A program made the translations under genes and the position numbers. A DNA stretch of 64,000 bases from Amaranthus tricolor (Eukaryota > Streptophyta > Magnoliopsida > Caryophyllales > Amaranthaceae), in contig NC_080057.1 in assembly GCF_026212465.1 (NCBI RefSeq), positions 9,473,398-9,537,397 on the forward strand. Reading direction: 5' to 3'. Position 1 is the first letter of the stretch, and each line of letters opens with the position of its first letter. The notes under the pieces are model-generated. The model did no database searches. It was not told where the DNA came from and worked only from the letters and a program-made list of their open reading frames with translations. Of the stretch, positions 53,092 through 64,000 are shown in pieces.

Positions 53092-54362
53092 TCAATGGTC
53101 AATGAAGAATGAACAAGGATCAATGATGAATGAAGAATGAACGATGAAGAATGAAAAAGGATCAATGATCAATGAAGAATGAACGATGAAGAATGAACAA
53201 GGATCAATGATCAATGACGAATGAACGATGAAGAATGAACAAGGATCAATGATCATCGAAGAATGAACGATGAAGAATGAACAGGGATCAATGATCAATG
53301 AAGAATGAACGATGAAGAATGAACAAGGATCAACGCTAAATGACGAATGAACTATGAAGAATAAACAATGATCAATGAAGAATGAACGATGAAGAATGAA
53401 CAAGGATCAATGATCAATGAAGAATGAACGATGAAGAATGAACAAGGATCAACGCTGAATGACGAATGAACGATGAAGAATAAACAAGGATCAAAGATCA
53501 ATGACGAATGAACGATGAAGAATGAACAAGGATCAAAGATCAATGAAGAATGAACGATAAAGAATGAACAAGGATCAATGATCAATGAAGAATGAACGAT
53601 GAAGAATGAACAAGGATCAATGATCAATGAAGAATGAACGATGAAGAATGAACAAGGATTAATGGTCAATGACGAATGAACGATGAAGAATGAACAAGGA
53701 TCAATGATCAATGAAGAATGAACGATGAAGAATGAACAAGGATCAATGATCATTGAAGAATGAACGATAAAGAATGAACAAGGTTCAACGGTCAATGAAA
53801 AATGAACGATGAAGAATGAACAAGGATCAATGATGAATGAAGAATGAACGATGAAGAATTAAAAAGAATCAATGATCAATGAAGAATGAACGATGAAGAA
53901 TGAACAAGGATCAATGATCAATGACGAATGAACGATGAAGAATGAACAAGGATCAATGATCATCGAAGAATGAACGATGAAGAATGAACAGGGATCAATG
54001 ATCAATGAAGAATGAACAAGGATCAACGCTAAATGACGAATGAACGATGAAGAATAAACAAGGATCAATGAAGAATGAACGATGAAGAATGAACCAGGAT
54101 CAATGATCAATGAAGAATGAACGATGAAGAATGAACAAGGATCAACGCTGAATGACGAATGAACGATGAAGAATAAACAAGGATCAATGATCAATGACGA
54201 ATGAACGATGAAGAATGAACAAGGATCAATGATCAATGAAGAATGAACGATAAAGAATGAACAAGGATCAATGATCAATGAAGAATGAACGATGAAGAAT
54301 GAACAAGGATCAATGATCAATGACGAATGAACGATGAAGAATGAACAAGGATCAATGGTCAA
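53092..54362 (+). repeat. Third copy of the 1847-bp family, truncated
   Basis: Offset 6718 from 46374: AACTATGAAGAATAAAC near 53349, GATCAAAGATC units near 53492 and 53534, GGTTCAACGG near 53783, AACCAGGATC near 54092. Private changes are GAACAATGATCAATGAAG near 53365 (parent GGATCAATGAAG) and AAGAATTAAAAAG near 53857 (parent AAGAATGAAAAAG), the second of which interrupts the minus-strand open frame. Confidence 0.78.
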
Positions 54363-56242
54363 TGAAGAATGAACGATGAAGAATGAACAAGGATCAATGA
54401 TCTATGAAGAATGAACGATGAAGAATGAACAAGGATCAATGATCAATGAAGAATGAACAAGGATCAATGATCAATGACAAATGAACGATGAAGAATGAAC
54501 AAGGATCAATGATCAATGAAGAATGAACGATGAAGAATGAACAAGGATCAATGATCAATGAAGAATGAACAAGGATCAATGATAAATGAAGAATAAACGA
54601 TGAAGAATGAACAAGGATTAATTGTCAATGACGAATGAACGATGAAGAATGAACAAGGATCAATGATCAATGAAGAATGAACGATGAAGAATGAACAAGG
54701 ATCAATGATCAATGAAGAATGAACGATGAAGAATGAACAAGGATCAATGGTCAATGACGAATGAACGATGAAGAATGAACAAGGATCAATGATCAATGAA
54801 GAATGAACGATGAAGAATGAACAAGGATCAATGATCAATGAAGAATGAACAAGGATCAATGATAAATGAAGAATGAACGATGAAGAATGAACAAGGATTA
54901 ATGGTCAATGAAGAATGAACGATGAAGAATGAACAAGGATCAATGGTCAATGACGAATGAATGATGAAGAATGAACAAGGATCAATGATCAATGAAGAAT
55001 GAACGATGAAGAATGAACAAGGATTAATGATCAATGAAGAATGAACGATGAAGAATGAACAAGGATTAATGGTCAATGTCGAATGAACGATGAAGAATGA
55101 ACAAGGATCAATGATCAATGAAGAATGAACGATGAAGAATGAACAAGGATTAATGGTCAATGTCGAATGAACGATGAAGAATGAACAAGGATCAATGATC
55201 AATGAAGAATGAACGATGAAGAATGAATAAGGATCAATGATCAATGAAGAATGAAGGATGAAGAATGAACAAGGATCAATGATCAATGAAGAATGAACGA
55301 TGAAGAATGAACAAGGATCAATGATCAATGACGAATGAACGATGAAGAATGAACAAGGATCAATGATCAATGAACAATGAACGATGAAGAATGAACAAGG
55401 ATCAATGATCAATGAAGAATGAACGATGAAGAATGATCAAGGATCAATGATCAATGAAGAATGAACGATGAAGAATGAACAAGGATCAATGGTCAATGAC
55501 GAATGAACGATGAAGAATGAACAAGAATCAATGATCAATGAAGAATGAACGATGAAGAATGAACAAGGATCAATGATCATTGAAGAATGAACGATGAAGA
55601 ATGATCAAGGTTCAATGGTCAATGAAGAATGAACGATGAAGAATGAACAAGGATCAATGATGAATGAAGAATGAACGATGAAGAATGAAAAAGGATCAAT
55701 GATCAATGAAGAATGAACGATGAAGAATGAACAAGGATCAATGAATAATGACGAATGAACGATGAAGAATGAACAAGGATCAATGATCATCGAAGAATGA
55801 ACGATGAAGAATGAACAGGGATCAATGATCAATGAAGAATGAACGATGAAGAATGAACAAGGATCAACGCTAAATGACGAATGAACGATGAAGAATAAAC
55901 AAGGATCAATGAAGAATGAACGATGAAGAATGAACAAGGATCAATGATCAATGAAGAATGAACGATGAAGAATGAACAAGGATCAACGCTGAATGACGAA
56001 TGAACGATGAAGAATAAACAAGGATCAAAGATCAATGACGAATGAACGATGAAGAATGAACAAGGATCAATGATCAATGAAGAATGAACGATAAAGAATG
56101 AACAAGGATCAATGATCAATGAAGAATGAACGATGAAGAATGAACAAGGATCAATGATCAATGACGAATGAACGATGAAGAATGAACAAGGATCAATGGT
56201 CAATGAAGAATGAACGATGAAGAATGAACAAGGATCAATGAT
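54363..56242 (+). repeat. Mosaic of 36-kb and 22-kb/37-kb modules
   Basis: About 54420-54860 resembles the 434-bp unit at 36.0-36.3 kb (GATCTATG, GACAAATG, S1/GATAAATG, GGATTAATTGTC). About 54860-55440 resembles 21.76-22.28 kb, with a unit GGTCAATGTCG seen twice (near 55072 and 55156) and nowhere else that I noticed. About 55440-56240 matches the 22.3-23.2 kb and 37.0-37.9 kb module but skips several monomers near 55560 before GATCATTGAAG. Confidence 0.72.
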
Positions 56243-59200
56243 CTATGAAGAATGAACGATGAAGAATGAACAAGGATCAATGATCAATGAAGAATGAACG
56301 ATGAAGAATGAAAAAGGATCAATGATCAATGACAAATGAACGATGAAGAATGAACAAGGATCAATGATCAATGAAGAATGAACGATGAAGAATGAACAAG
56401 GATCAATGATCAATGAAGAATGAACAAGGATCAATGAAAAATGAAGAATAAACGATGAAGAATGAACAAGGATTAATGGTCAATGACGAATGAACGATGA
56501 AGAATGAACAAGGATCAATGATCAATGAAGAATGAACGATGAAGAATGAACAAGGATAATTGATCAATGAAGAATGAACGATGAAGAATGAACAAGGATC
56601 AATGGTCAATGACGAATGAACGATGAAGAATGAACAAGGATCAATGATCAATGAAGAATGAACGATGAAGAATGAACAAGGATCAATGGTCAATGACGAA
56701 TGAACGATGAAGAATGAACAAGGATCAATGATCAATGAAGAATGAACGATGAAGAATGAACAAGGATCAATGATCAGTGACGAATGAACGATGAAGAATG
56801 AACAAGGATCAATGATCAATGAACAATGAACAATGAAGAATGAACAAGGATCAATGATCAATGAAGAATGAACGATGAAGAATGATCAAGGATCAATGAT
56901 CAATGAAGAATGAACGATGAAGAATGGTCAATGACGAATGAACGATGAAGAATGAACAAGGAACAATGATCAATGAAGAATGAACAATGAAGAATGAACA
57001 AGGATCAATGATCAATGAAGAATGAACGATGAAGAATGAACAAGGATTAATGGTCAATGACGAATGAACGATGAAGAATGAACAAGGATCAATGATCAAT
57101 GAAGAATGAACGATGAAGAATGAACAAGGATCAATGATCATTGAAGAATGAACGATGAAGAATGAATAAGGTTCAATGGTCAATGAAGAATGAACGATGA
57201 AAAATGAACAAGGATCAATGATCAATGAAGAATGAACGATGATGAATGAACAAGGATCAATGGTCAATGACGAATGAACGATGAAGAATGAACAAGGATC
57301 AATGATCAATGAAGAATGAACAAGGATCAATGATCAATGAAGAATGAACGATGAATAATGAACAAGGATTAATGGTAAATGATGAATGAACGATGAAGAA
57401 TGAACAAGGATCAATTATCAATGAAGAATGAACGATGAAGAATGAACAAGGATCAATGGTCAATGAAGAACGAACGATGAAGAATGAACAAGGATCAATG
57501 GTCAATGACGAATGAACGATGATGAATGAACAAGGATCAATGATCAATGAAGAATGAACGATGAAGAATGAAAAAGGATCAATGATCAATGAAGAATGAA
57601 CGATGAAGAATGAACAAGGATCAATGATCAATGACGAATGAACGATGAAGAATGAACAAGGATCAATGATCAATGAACAATGAACGATGAAGAATGAACA
57701 AGGATCAATGATCAATGAAGAATGAACGATGAAGAATGATCAAGGATCAATGGTCAATGAAGAATGAACGATGAAGAATGAACAACGTTCAATGGCCAAT
57801 GACGAATGAACGATGAAGAATGAACAACGATCAATGGTCAATGACGAATGAACGATGATGAATGAACAAGGATCAATGATCAATGAAGAATGAACGATGA
57901 AGAATGAACAAGGATCAATGATCAATGAAGAATGAACGATGAAGAATGAACAAGGATAAATGATCATCGAAGAATGAACGATGAAGAATGAACAAGGATC
58001 AATGATCAATGAAAAATGAACGATGAAGAATGAATAAGGATCAACGCTGAATGACGAATGAACGATGAAGAATAAACAAGGATCAATGATCAATGAAGAA
58101 TGAACGATGAATAATGAACAAGGATCAACGCTGAATGACGAATGAACGATGAAGAATAAATAAGAATCAATGATCAATGACGAATGAACGATGAAGAATG
58201 AACAAGGATCAAAGATCAATGAAGAATGAACGATAAAGAATGAACAAGGATCAATGATCAATGAAGAATGAACGATGAAGAATGAACAAGGATCAATGAT
58301 CAATGACAATGAACGATGAAGAATGAACAAGGATCAATGGTCAATGAAGAATGAACGATGAAGAATGAACAAGGATCAATGATCTATGAAGAATGAACGA
58401 TGAAGAATGAACAAGGATCAATGATCAATGAAGAATGAACGATGAAGAATGAACAAGGATCAATGATCAATGACAAATGAACAATGAAGAATGAACAAGG
58501 ATCAATGATCAATGAAGAATGAACGATGAAGAATGAACAAGGATCAATGATCAATGAAGAATGAACGATGAAGAATGAACAAGGATCATTGATCAATGAC
58601 AAATGAACGATGAAGAATGAACAAGGATCAATGATCAATGAAGAATGAACGATGAAGAATGAACAAGGATCAATGGTCAATGACGAATGAACGATGAAGA
58701 ATGAACAAGGATCAATGATCAATGAAGAATGAACGATGAAGAATGAAAAAGGATTAATGATCAATGAAGAATGAACGATGAAGAATGAACAAGGATTAAT
58801 AGTCAATGACGAATTAACGATGAAGAATGAACAAGGATCAATGATTAATGAAGAATGAACGATGAAGAATGAACAACGATCAATGAAGAATGAACGATGA
58901 AGAATGAACAACGATCAATGAAGAATGAACGATGAAGAATGAACAAGGATCAATAATCAATGAAGAATAAACAAGGATCAACGATCAATGAAGAATGAAC
59001 GATGAAGAATGAACAAGGATCAATGATCAATGACCAAAGAACGACGAAGAATGAACAAGGATCAATGGTCAATGAAGAATGAACGATGAAGAATGAACAA
59101 GGATCAATGATCTATGAAGAATGAACGATGAAGAATGAACAAGGATCAATGATCAATGAAGAATGAACGATGAAGAATGAACAAGGATCAATGATCAATG

Positions 59201-61900
59201 ACAAATGAACAATGAAGAATGAACAAGGATCAATGATCAATGAAGAATGAACGATGAAGAATGAACAAGGATCAATGATCAATGAAGAATGAACGATGAA
59301 GAATGAAAAAGGATCAATGATCAATGACAAATGAACGATGAAGAATGAACAAGGATCAATGATCAATGAAGAATGAACGATGAAGAATGAACAAGGATCA
59401 ATGATCAATGAAGAATGAACAAGGATCAATGAAAAATGAAGAATAAACGATGAAGAATGAACAAGGATTAATGGTCAATGACGAATGAACGATGAAGAAT
59501 GAACAAGGATCAATGATCAATGAAGAATGAACGATGAAGAATGAACAAGGATAATTGATCAATGAAGAATGAACGATGAAGAATGAACAAGGATCAATGG
59601 TCAATGACGAATGAACGATGAAGAATGAACAAGGATCAATGATCAATGAAGAATGAACGATGAAGAATGAACAAGGATCAATGGTCAATGACGAATGAAC
59701 GATGAAGAATGAACAAGGATCAATGATCAATGAAGAATGAACGATGAAGAATGAACAAGGATCAATGATCAGTGACGAATGAACGATGAAGAATGAACAA
59801 GGATCAATGATCAATGAACAATGAACAATGAAGAATGAACAAGGATCAATGATCAATGAAGAATGAACGATGAAGAATGATCAAGGATCAATGATCAATG
59901 AAGAATGAACGATGAAGAATGGTCAATGACGAATGAACGATGAAGAATGAACAAGGAACAATGATCAATGAAGAATGAACAATGAAGAATGAACAAGGAT
60001 CAATGATCAATGAAGAATGAACGATGAAGAATGAACAAGGATTAATGGTCAATGACGAATGAACGATGAAGAATGAACAAGGATCAATGATCAATGAAGA
60101 ATGAACGATGAAGAATGAACAAGGATCAATGATCATTGAAGAATGAACGATGAAGAATGAATAAGGTTCAATGGTCAATGAAGAATGAACGATGAAAAAT
60201 GAACAAGGATCAATGATCAATGAAGAATGAACGATGATGAATGAACAAGGATCAATGGTCAATGACGAATGAACGATGAAGAATGAACAAGGATCAATGA
60301 TCAATGAAGAATGAACAAGGATCAATGATCAATGAAGAATGAACGATGAATAATGAACAAGGATTAATGGTAAATGATGAATGAACGATGAAGAATGAAC
60401 AAGGATCAATTATCAATGAAGAATGAACGATGAAGAATGAACAAGGATCAATGGTCAATGAAGAACGAACGATGAAGAATGAACAAGGATCAATGGTCAA
60501 TGACGAATGAACGATGATGAATGAACAAGGATCAATGATCAATGAAGAATGAACGATGAAGAATGAAAAAGGATCAATGATCAATGAAGAATGAACGATG
60601 AAGAATGAACAAGGATCAATGATCAATGACGAATGAACGATGAAGAATGAACAAGGATCAATGATCAATGAACAATGAACGATGAAGAATGAACAAGGAT
60701 CAATGATCAATGAAGAATGAACGATGAAGAATGATCAAGGATCAATGGTCAATGAAGAATGAACGATGAAGAATGAACAACGTTCAATGGCCAATGACGA
60801 ATGAACGATGAAGAATGAACAACGATCAATGGTCAATGACGAATGAACGATGATGAATGAACAAGGATCAATGATCAATGAAGAATGAACGATGAAGAAT
60901 GAACAAGGATCAATGATCAATGACAATGAACGATGAAGAATGAACAAGGATCAATGGTCAATGAAGAATGAACGATGAAGAATGAACAAGGATCAATGAT
61001 CTATGAAGAATGAACGATGAAGAATGAACAAGGATCAATGATCAATGAAGAATGAACGATGAAGAATGAACAAGGATCAATGATCAATGACAAATGAACA
61101 ATGAAGAATGAACAAGGATCAATGATCAATGAAGAATGAACGATGAAGAATGAACAAGGATCAATGATCAATGAAGAATGAACGATGAAGAATGAACAAG
61201 GATCATTGATCAATGACAAATGAACGATGAAGAATGAACAAGGATCAATGATCAATGAAGAATGAACGATGAAGAATGAACAAGGATCAATGGTCAATGA
61301 CGAATGAACGATGAAGAATGAACAAGGATCAATGATCAATGAAGAATGAACGATGAAGAATGAAAAAGGATTAATGATCAATGAAGAATGAACGATGAAG
61401 AATGAACAAGGATTAATAGTCAATGACGAATTAACGATGAAGAATGAACAAGGATCAATGATTAATGAAGAATGAACGATGAAGAATGAACAACGATCAA
61501 TGAAGAATGAACGATGAAGAATGAACAACGATCAATGAAGAATGAACGATGAAGAATGAACAAGGATCAATAATCAATGAAGAATAAACAAGGATCAATG
61601 ATCAATGAAGAATGAACGATGAAGAATGAACAAGGATCAATGATCAATGACCAAAGAACGACGAAGAATGAACAAGGATCAATGGTCAATGAAGAATGAA
61701 CGATGAAGAATGAACAAGGATCAATGATCTATGAAGAATGAACGATGAAGAATGAACAAGGATCAATGATCAATGAAGAATGAACGATGAAGAATGAACA
61801 AGGATCAATGATCAATGACAAATGAACAATGAAGAATGAACAAGGATCAATGATCAATGAAGAATGAACGATGAAGAATGAACAAGGATCAATGATCAAT
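56243..61900 (+). repeat. 2995/2617-bp tandem duplication
   Basis: From about 59240 the sequence repeats 56245 onward with offset 2995: S1/GAAAAATG near 56434/59429, GGATAATTGATC near 56556/59551, S2 near 56930/59925, GAATAAGGTTC near 57166/60161, AACAACGTTCAATGGCC near 57783/60778. After about 57895/60890 the offset becomes 2617, a loss of 378 bp (nine monomers) in the second copy. GACAATGAACG lies near 58305 and 60922, and CCAAAG at 59033/61651. The alignment ends near 61900. Confidence 0.83.
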
Positions 61901-62450
61901 GAAGAATGAACGATGAAGAATGAACAAGGATCATTGATCAATGACAAATGAACGATGAAGAATGAACAAGGATCAATGATCAATGAAGAATGAACGATGA
62001 AGAATGAACAAGGATCAATAGTCAATGACGAATGAACGATGAAGAATGAACAAGGATCAATGATCAATGAAGAATGAACGATGAAGAATGAAAAAGGATT
62101 AATGATCAATGAAGAATGAACGATGAAGAATGAACAAGGATTAATAGTCAATGACGAATTAACGATGAAGAATGAACAAGGATCAATGATTAATGAAGAA
62201 TGAACGATGAAGAATGAACAACGATCAATGAAGAATGAACGATGAAGAATGAACAACGATCAATGAAGAATGAACGATGAAGAATGAACAAGGATCAATA
62301 ATTAATGAAGAATAAACAAGGATCAATGATCAATGAAGAATGAACGATGAAGAATGAACAAGGATCAATGATCAATGACCAAAGAACGACGAAGAATGAA
62401 CAAGGATCAATGGTCAATGAAGAATGAACGATGAAGAATGAACAAGGATC
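60935..62450 (+). repeat. 728-bp tandem pair
   Basis: About 60935-61662 is repeated at 61663-62450: GATCTATG near 60998/61726, GACAAATGAACAATG near 61088/61816, GGATCATTGATC near 61200/61928, GACGAATTAACG near 61427/62155, the tandem 35-bp pair near 61495/62223 and CCAAAG at 61651/62379. Differences include GGATCAATAGTC near 62014 versus GGATCAATGGTC near 61286 and GGATCAATAATTAATG near 62290 versus GGATCAATAATCAATG near 61562. The period is 7x104. Confidence 0.85.
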
Positions 62451-64000
62451 AATGATCAATGAAGAATGAACGATGAAGAATAAACAAGGATCAATGATCA
62501 ATGAAGAATGAACGATGAAGAATGAACAAGGATCAATGATCAATGAAGAATGAACGATGAAGAATGAACAAGGATCAATGATCAATGAAGAATGAACGAT
62601 GAAGAATGAACAAGGATCAATGATTAGTGACGAATGAACGATGAAGAATGAACAAGGATCAATGATCAATGAACAATGAACAATGAAGAATGAACAAGGA
62701 TCAATGATCAATGAAGAATGAACGATGAAGAATGATCAAGGATCAATGATCAATGAAGAATGAACGATGAAGAATGGTCAATGACGAATGAACGATGAAG
62801 AATGAACAAGGAACAATGATCAATGAAGAATGAACGATGAAGAATGAACAAGGATCAATGATCAATGAAGAATGAACGATGAAGAATGAACAAGGATTAA
62901 TGGTCAATGACGATTGAACGATGAAGAATGAACAAGGATCAATGATCAATGAAGAATGAACGATGAAGAATGAACAAGGATCAATGATCATTGAAGAATG
63001 AACGATGAAGAATGAACAAGGATCAATGATCAATGAAGAATGAACGATGAAGAATGAACAAGGATTAATGGTCAATGACGAATGAACGATGAAGAATGAA
63101 CAAGGATCAATGGTCAATGAAGAATGAACGATGAAGAATGAACAAGGATCAATGATCTATGAAGAATGAACGATGAAGAATGAACAAGGATCAATGATCA
63201 ATGAAGAATGAACGATGAAGAATGAAAAAGGATCAATGATCAATGACAAATGAACGATGAAGAATGAACAAGGATCAATGATCAATGAAGAATGAACGAT
63301 GAAGAATGAACAAGGATCAATGATCAATGAAGAATGAACAAGGATCAATGAAAAATGAAGAATAAACGATGAAGAATGAACAAGGATTAATGGTCAATGA
63401 CGAATGAACGATGAAGAATGAACAAGGATCAATGATCAATGAAGAATGAACGATGAAGAATGAACAAGGATAATTGATCAATGAAGAATGAACGATGAAG
63501 AATGAACAAGGATCAATGGTCAATGACGAATGAACGATGAAGAATGAACAAGGATCAATGATCAATGAAGAATGAACGATGAAGAATGAACAAGGATCAA
63601 TGGTCAATGACGAATGAACGATGAAGAATGAACAAGGATCAATGATCAATGAAGAATGAACGATGAAGAATGAACAAGGATCAATGATCAGTGACGAATG
63701 AACGATGAAGAATGAACAAGGATCAATGATCAATGAACAATGAACAATGAAGAATGAACAAGGATCAATGATCAATGAAGAATGAACGATGAAGAATGAT
63801 CAAGGATCAATGATCAATGAAGAATGAACGATGAAGAATGGTCAATGACGAATGAACGATGAAGAATGAACAAGGAACAATGATCAATGAAGAATGAACA
63901 ATGAAGAATGAACAAGGATCAATGATCAATGAAGAATGAACGATGAAGAATGAACAAGGATTAATGGTCAATGACGAATGAACGATGAAGAATGAACAAG
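62451..64000 (+). repeat. Further copies of the 56-57 kb module, running off the window
   Basis: 62600-63000 repeats the GATTAGTGACG/GAACAATGAACAATG/S2 module, and 63100-64000 follows 56186-57086 with offset 6914 (GATCTATG near 63156, S1/GAAAAATG near 63348, GGATAATTGATC near 63470, S2 near 63838, GGAACAATG near 63876). The window ends inside a monomer, so the array clearly continues. A private unit GACGATTGAACG lies near 62911. Confidence 0.75.

Larger units (their letters stand above)
1..64000. repeat. 42-bp satellite array, whole window
   Basis: Every line of the window is a head-to-tail run of a 42-bp unit that can be phased on the word AACAAGG; successive phasing words lie 42 bp apart, with occasional spacings of 28 or 35 bp. 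All units share one orientation. Consensus composition is 21 A, 10 G, 7 T and 4 C on the + strand, so the strand is 74% purine and 33% GC. Each consensus unit holds two GATC sites 7 bp apart, one TGATCA palindrome and one CpG (in GAACGATG). Common variants are GGTCAATGACG in place of GATCAATGAAG, TTAATG in place of TCAATG after AAGGA, and GAATAAGG in place of GAACAAGG. No unique sequence or mobile-element insertion was seen. The array continues beyond both ends. Scale and regularity suggest eukaryotic constitutive heterochromatin; the family is not one I recognise. Confidence 0.98.

Noticed and set aside
1..64000. More than 150 minus-strand open frames of 60-336 codons as a repetitive protein gene family.
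   Set aside because: They exist because one frame of a 42-bp repeat lacks a stop. They mostly start at TTG, end at 28- or 35-bp units or random substitutions, overlap one another in shifted frames, and share no start signal or domain.
1..64000. CRISPR array.
   Set aside because: Period is 42 bp with no alternation of constant repeats and unique spacers; every part of the unit is repeated.
1..64000. Telomeric repeat tract based on a 7-bp unit.
   Set aside because: The heptamer AATGAAC does not match TTTAGGG, TTAGGG or related telomere motifs and lacks their G-runs.
1..64000. CENP-B box or known centromeric satellite.
   Set aside because: The minus strand has CGTTC words but no match to the CENP-B box pattern, and no resemblance to alpha-satellite-type monomers. 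A centromeric role stays possible but is unsupported.
1..64000. Bacterial iteron origin or Dam-methylation array because of two GATC sites per unit.
   Set aside because: Iteron clusters span hundreds of bases and lie next to a replication gene; here 64 kb contains nothing else. GATC follows simply from the monomer.
1..64000. Heat-shock elements from the many GAA triplets.
   Set aside because: Such elements need alternating GAA and TTC blocks; here GAA occurs almost only in one orientation.

Overview
The whole 64-kb window is one uninterrupted satellite DNA array. I found no unique sequence, no convincing gene, no RNA gene and no recognisable transposon on either strand. The basic unit is a 42-bp monomer, about 1,500 copies, all in the same orientation, and the array runs off both ends of the window. 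Each monomer is built from six diverged 7-bp units (consensus AATGAAC), best read as three 14-bp units. It is about 33% GC and strongly strand-asymmetric: the + strand consensus is 21 A, 10 G, 7 T, 4 C, or 74% purine. Tandem satellite on this scale points to a eukaryotic heterochromatic locus (pericentromeric, subtelomeric or interstitial) assembled from long reads. I do not recognise the family and cannot name the organism.

Above the monomer level there is a rich, nested higher-order repeat (HOR) structure, readable from shared diagnostic variants and from rare 28-bp and 35-bp units. From left to right: a 1507-bp repeat nested in a 3551-bp tandem duplication (1-7.9 kb); a 23-monomer, 966-bp HOR (7.1-9.8 kb); a 4081/3871-bp tandem duplication containing 952/945-bp HORs (10.5-19.8 kb); a more degenerate stretch (20.4-22.2 kb); a 2147-bp duplication (22.2-26.5 kb); a 4563/4549-bp duplication (26.1-35.2 kb); a mosaic with 434-, 420- and 1484-bp repeats (35.2-46.2 kb); an 1847-bp duplication (46.2-49.9 kb); a mosaic re-using modules from 10, 22, 36-37 and 44-46 kb (49.9-56.2 kb); and a 2995/2617-bp duplication with a 728-bp tandem pair (56.2-62.5 kb), followed by a further copy of the 56.2-kb module up to the window end.

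Because 42 is divisible by 3 and one of the six frames of the monomer has no stop, long minus-strand ORFs of a 14-residue repeat appear everywhere. They break whenever a 28-bp or 35-bp unit or a stray substitution occurs, mostly begin at TTG, and show no start context, domain or frame conservation. I treat them as by-products of the period, not genes. The interest lies in the array's evolution: indels quantised in 7 bp, a roughly 340-bp cassette recurring about 16 times, near-identical blocks 40 kb apart, and variants that order the duplication events.
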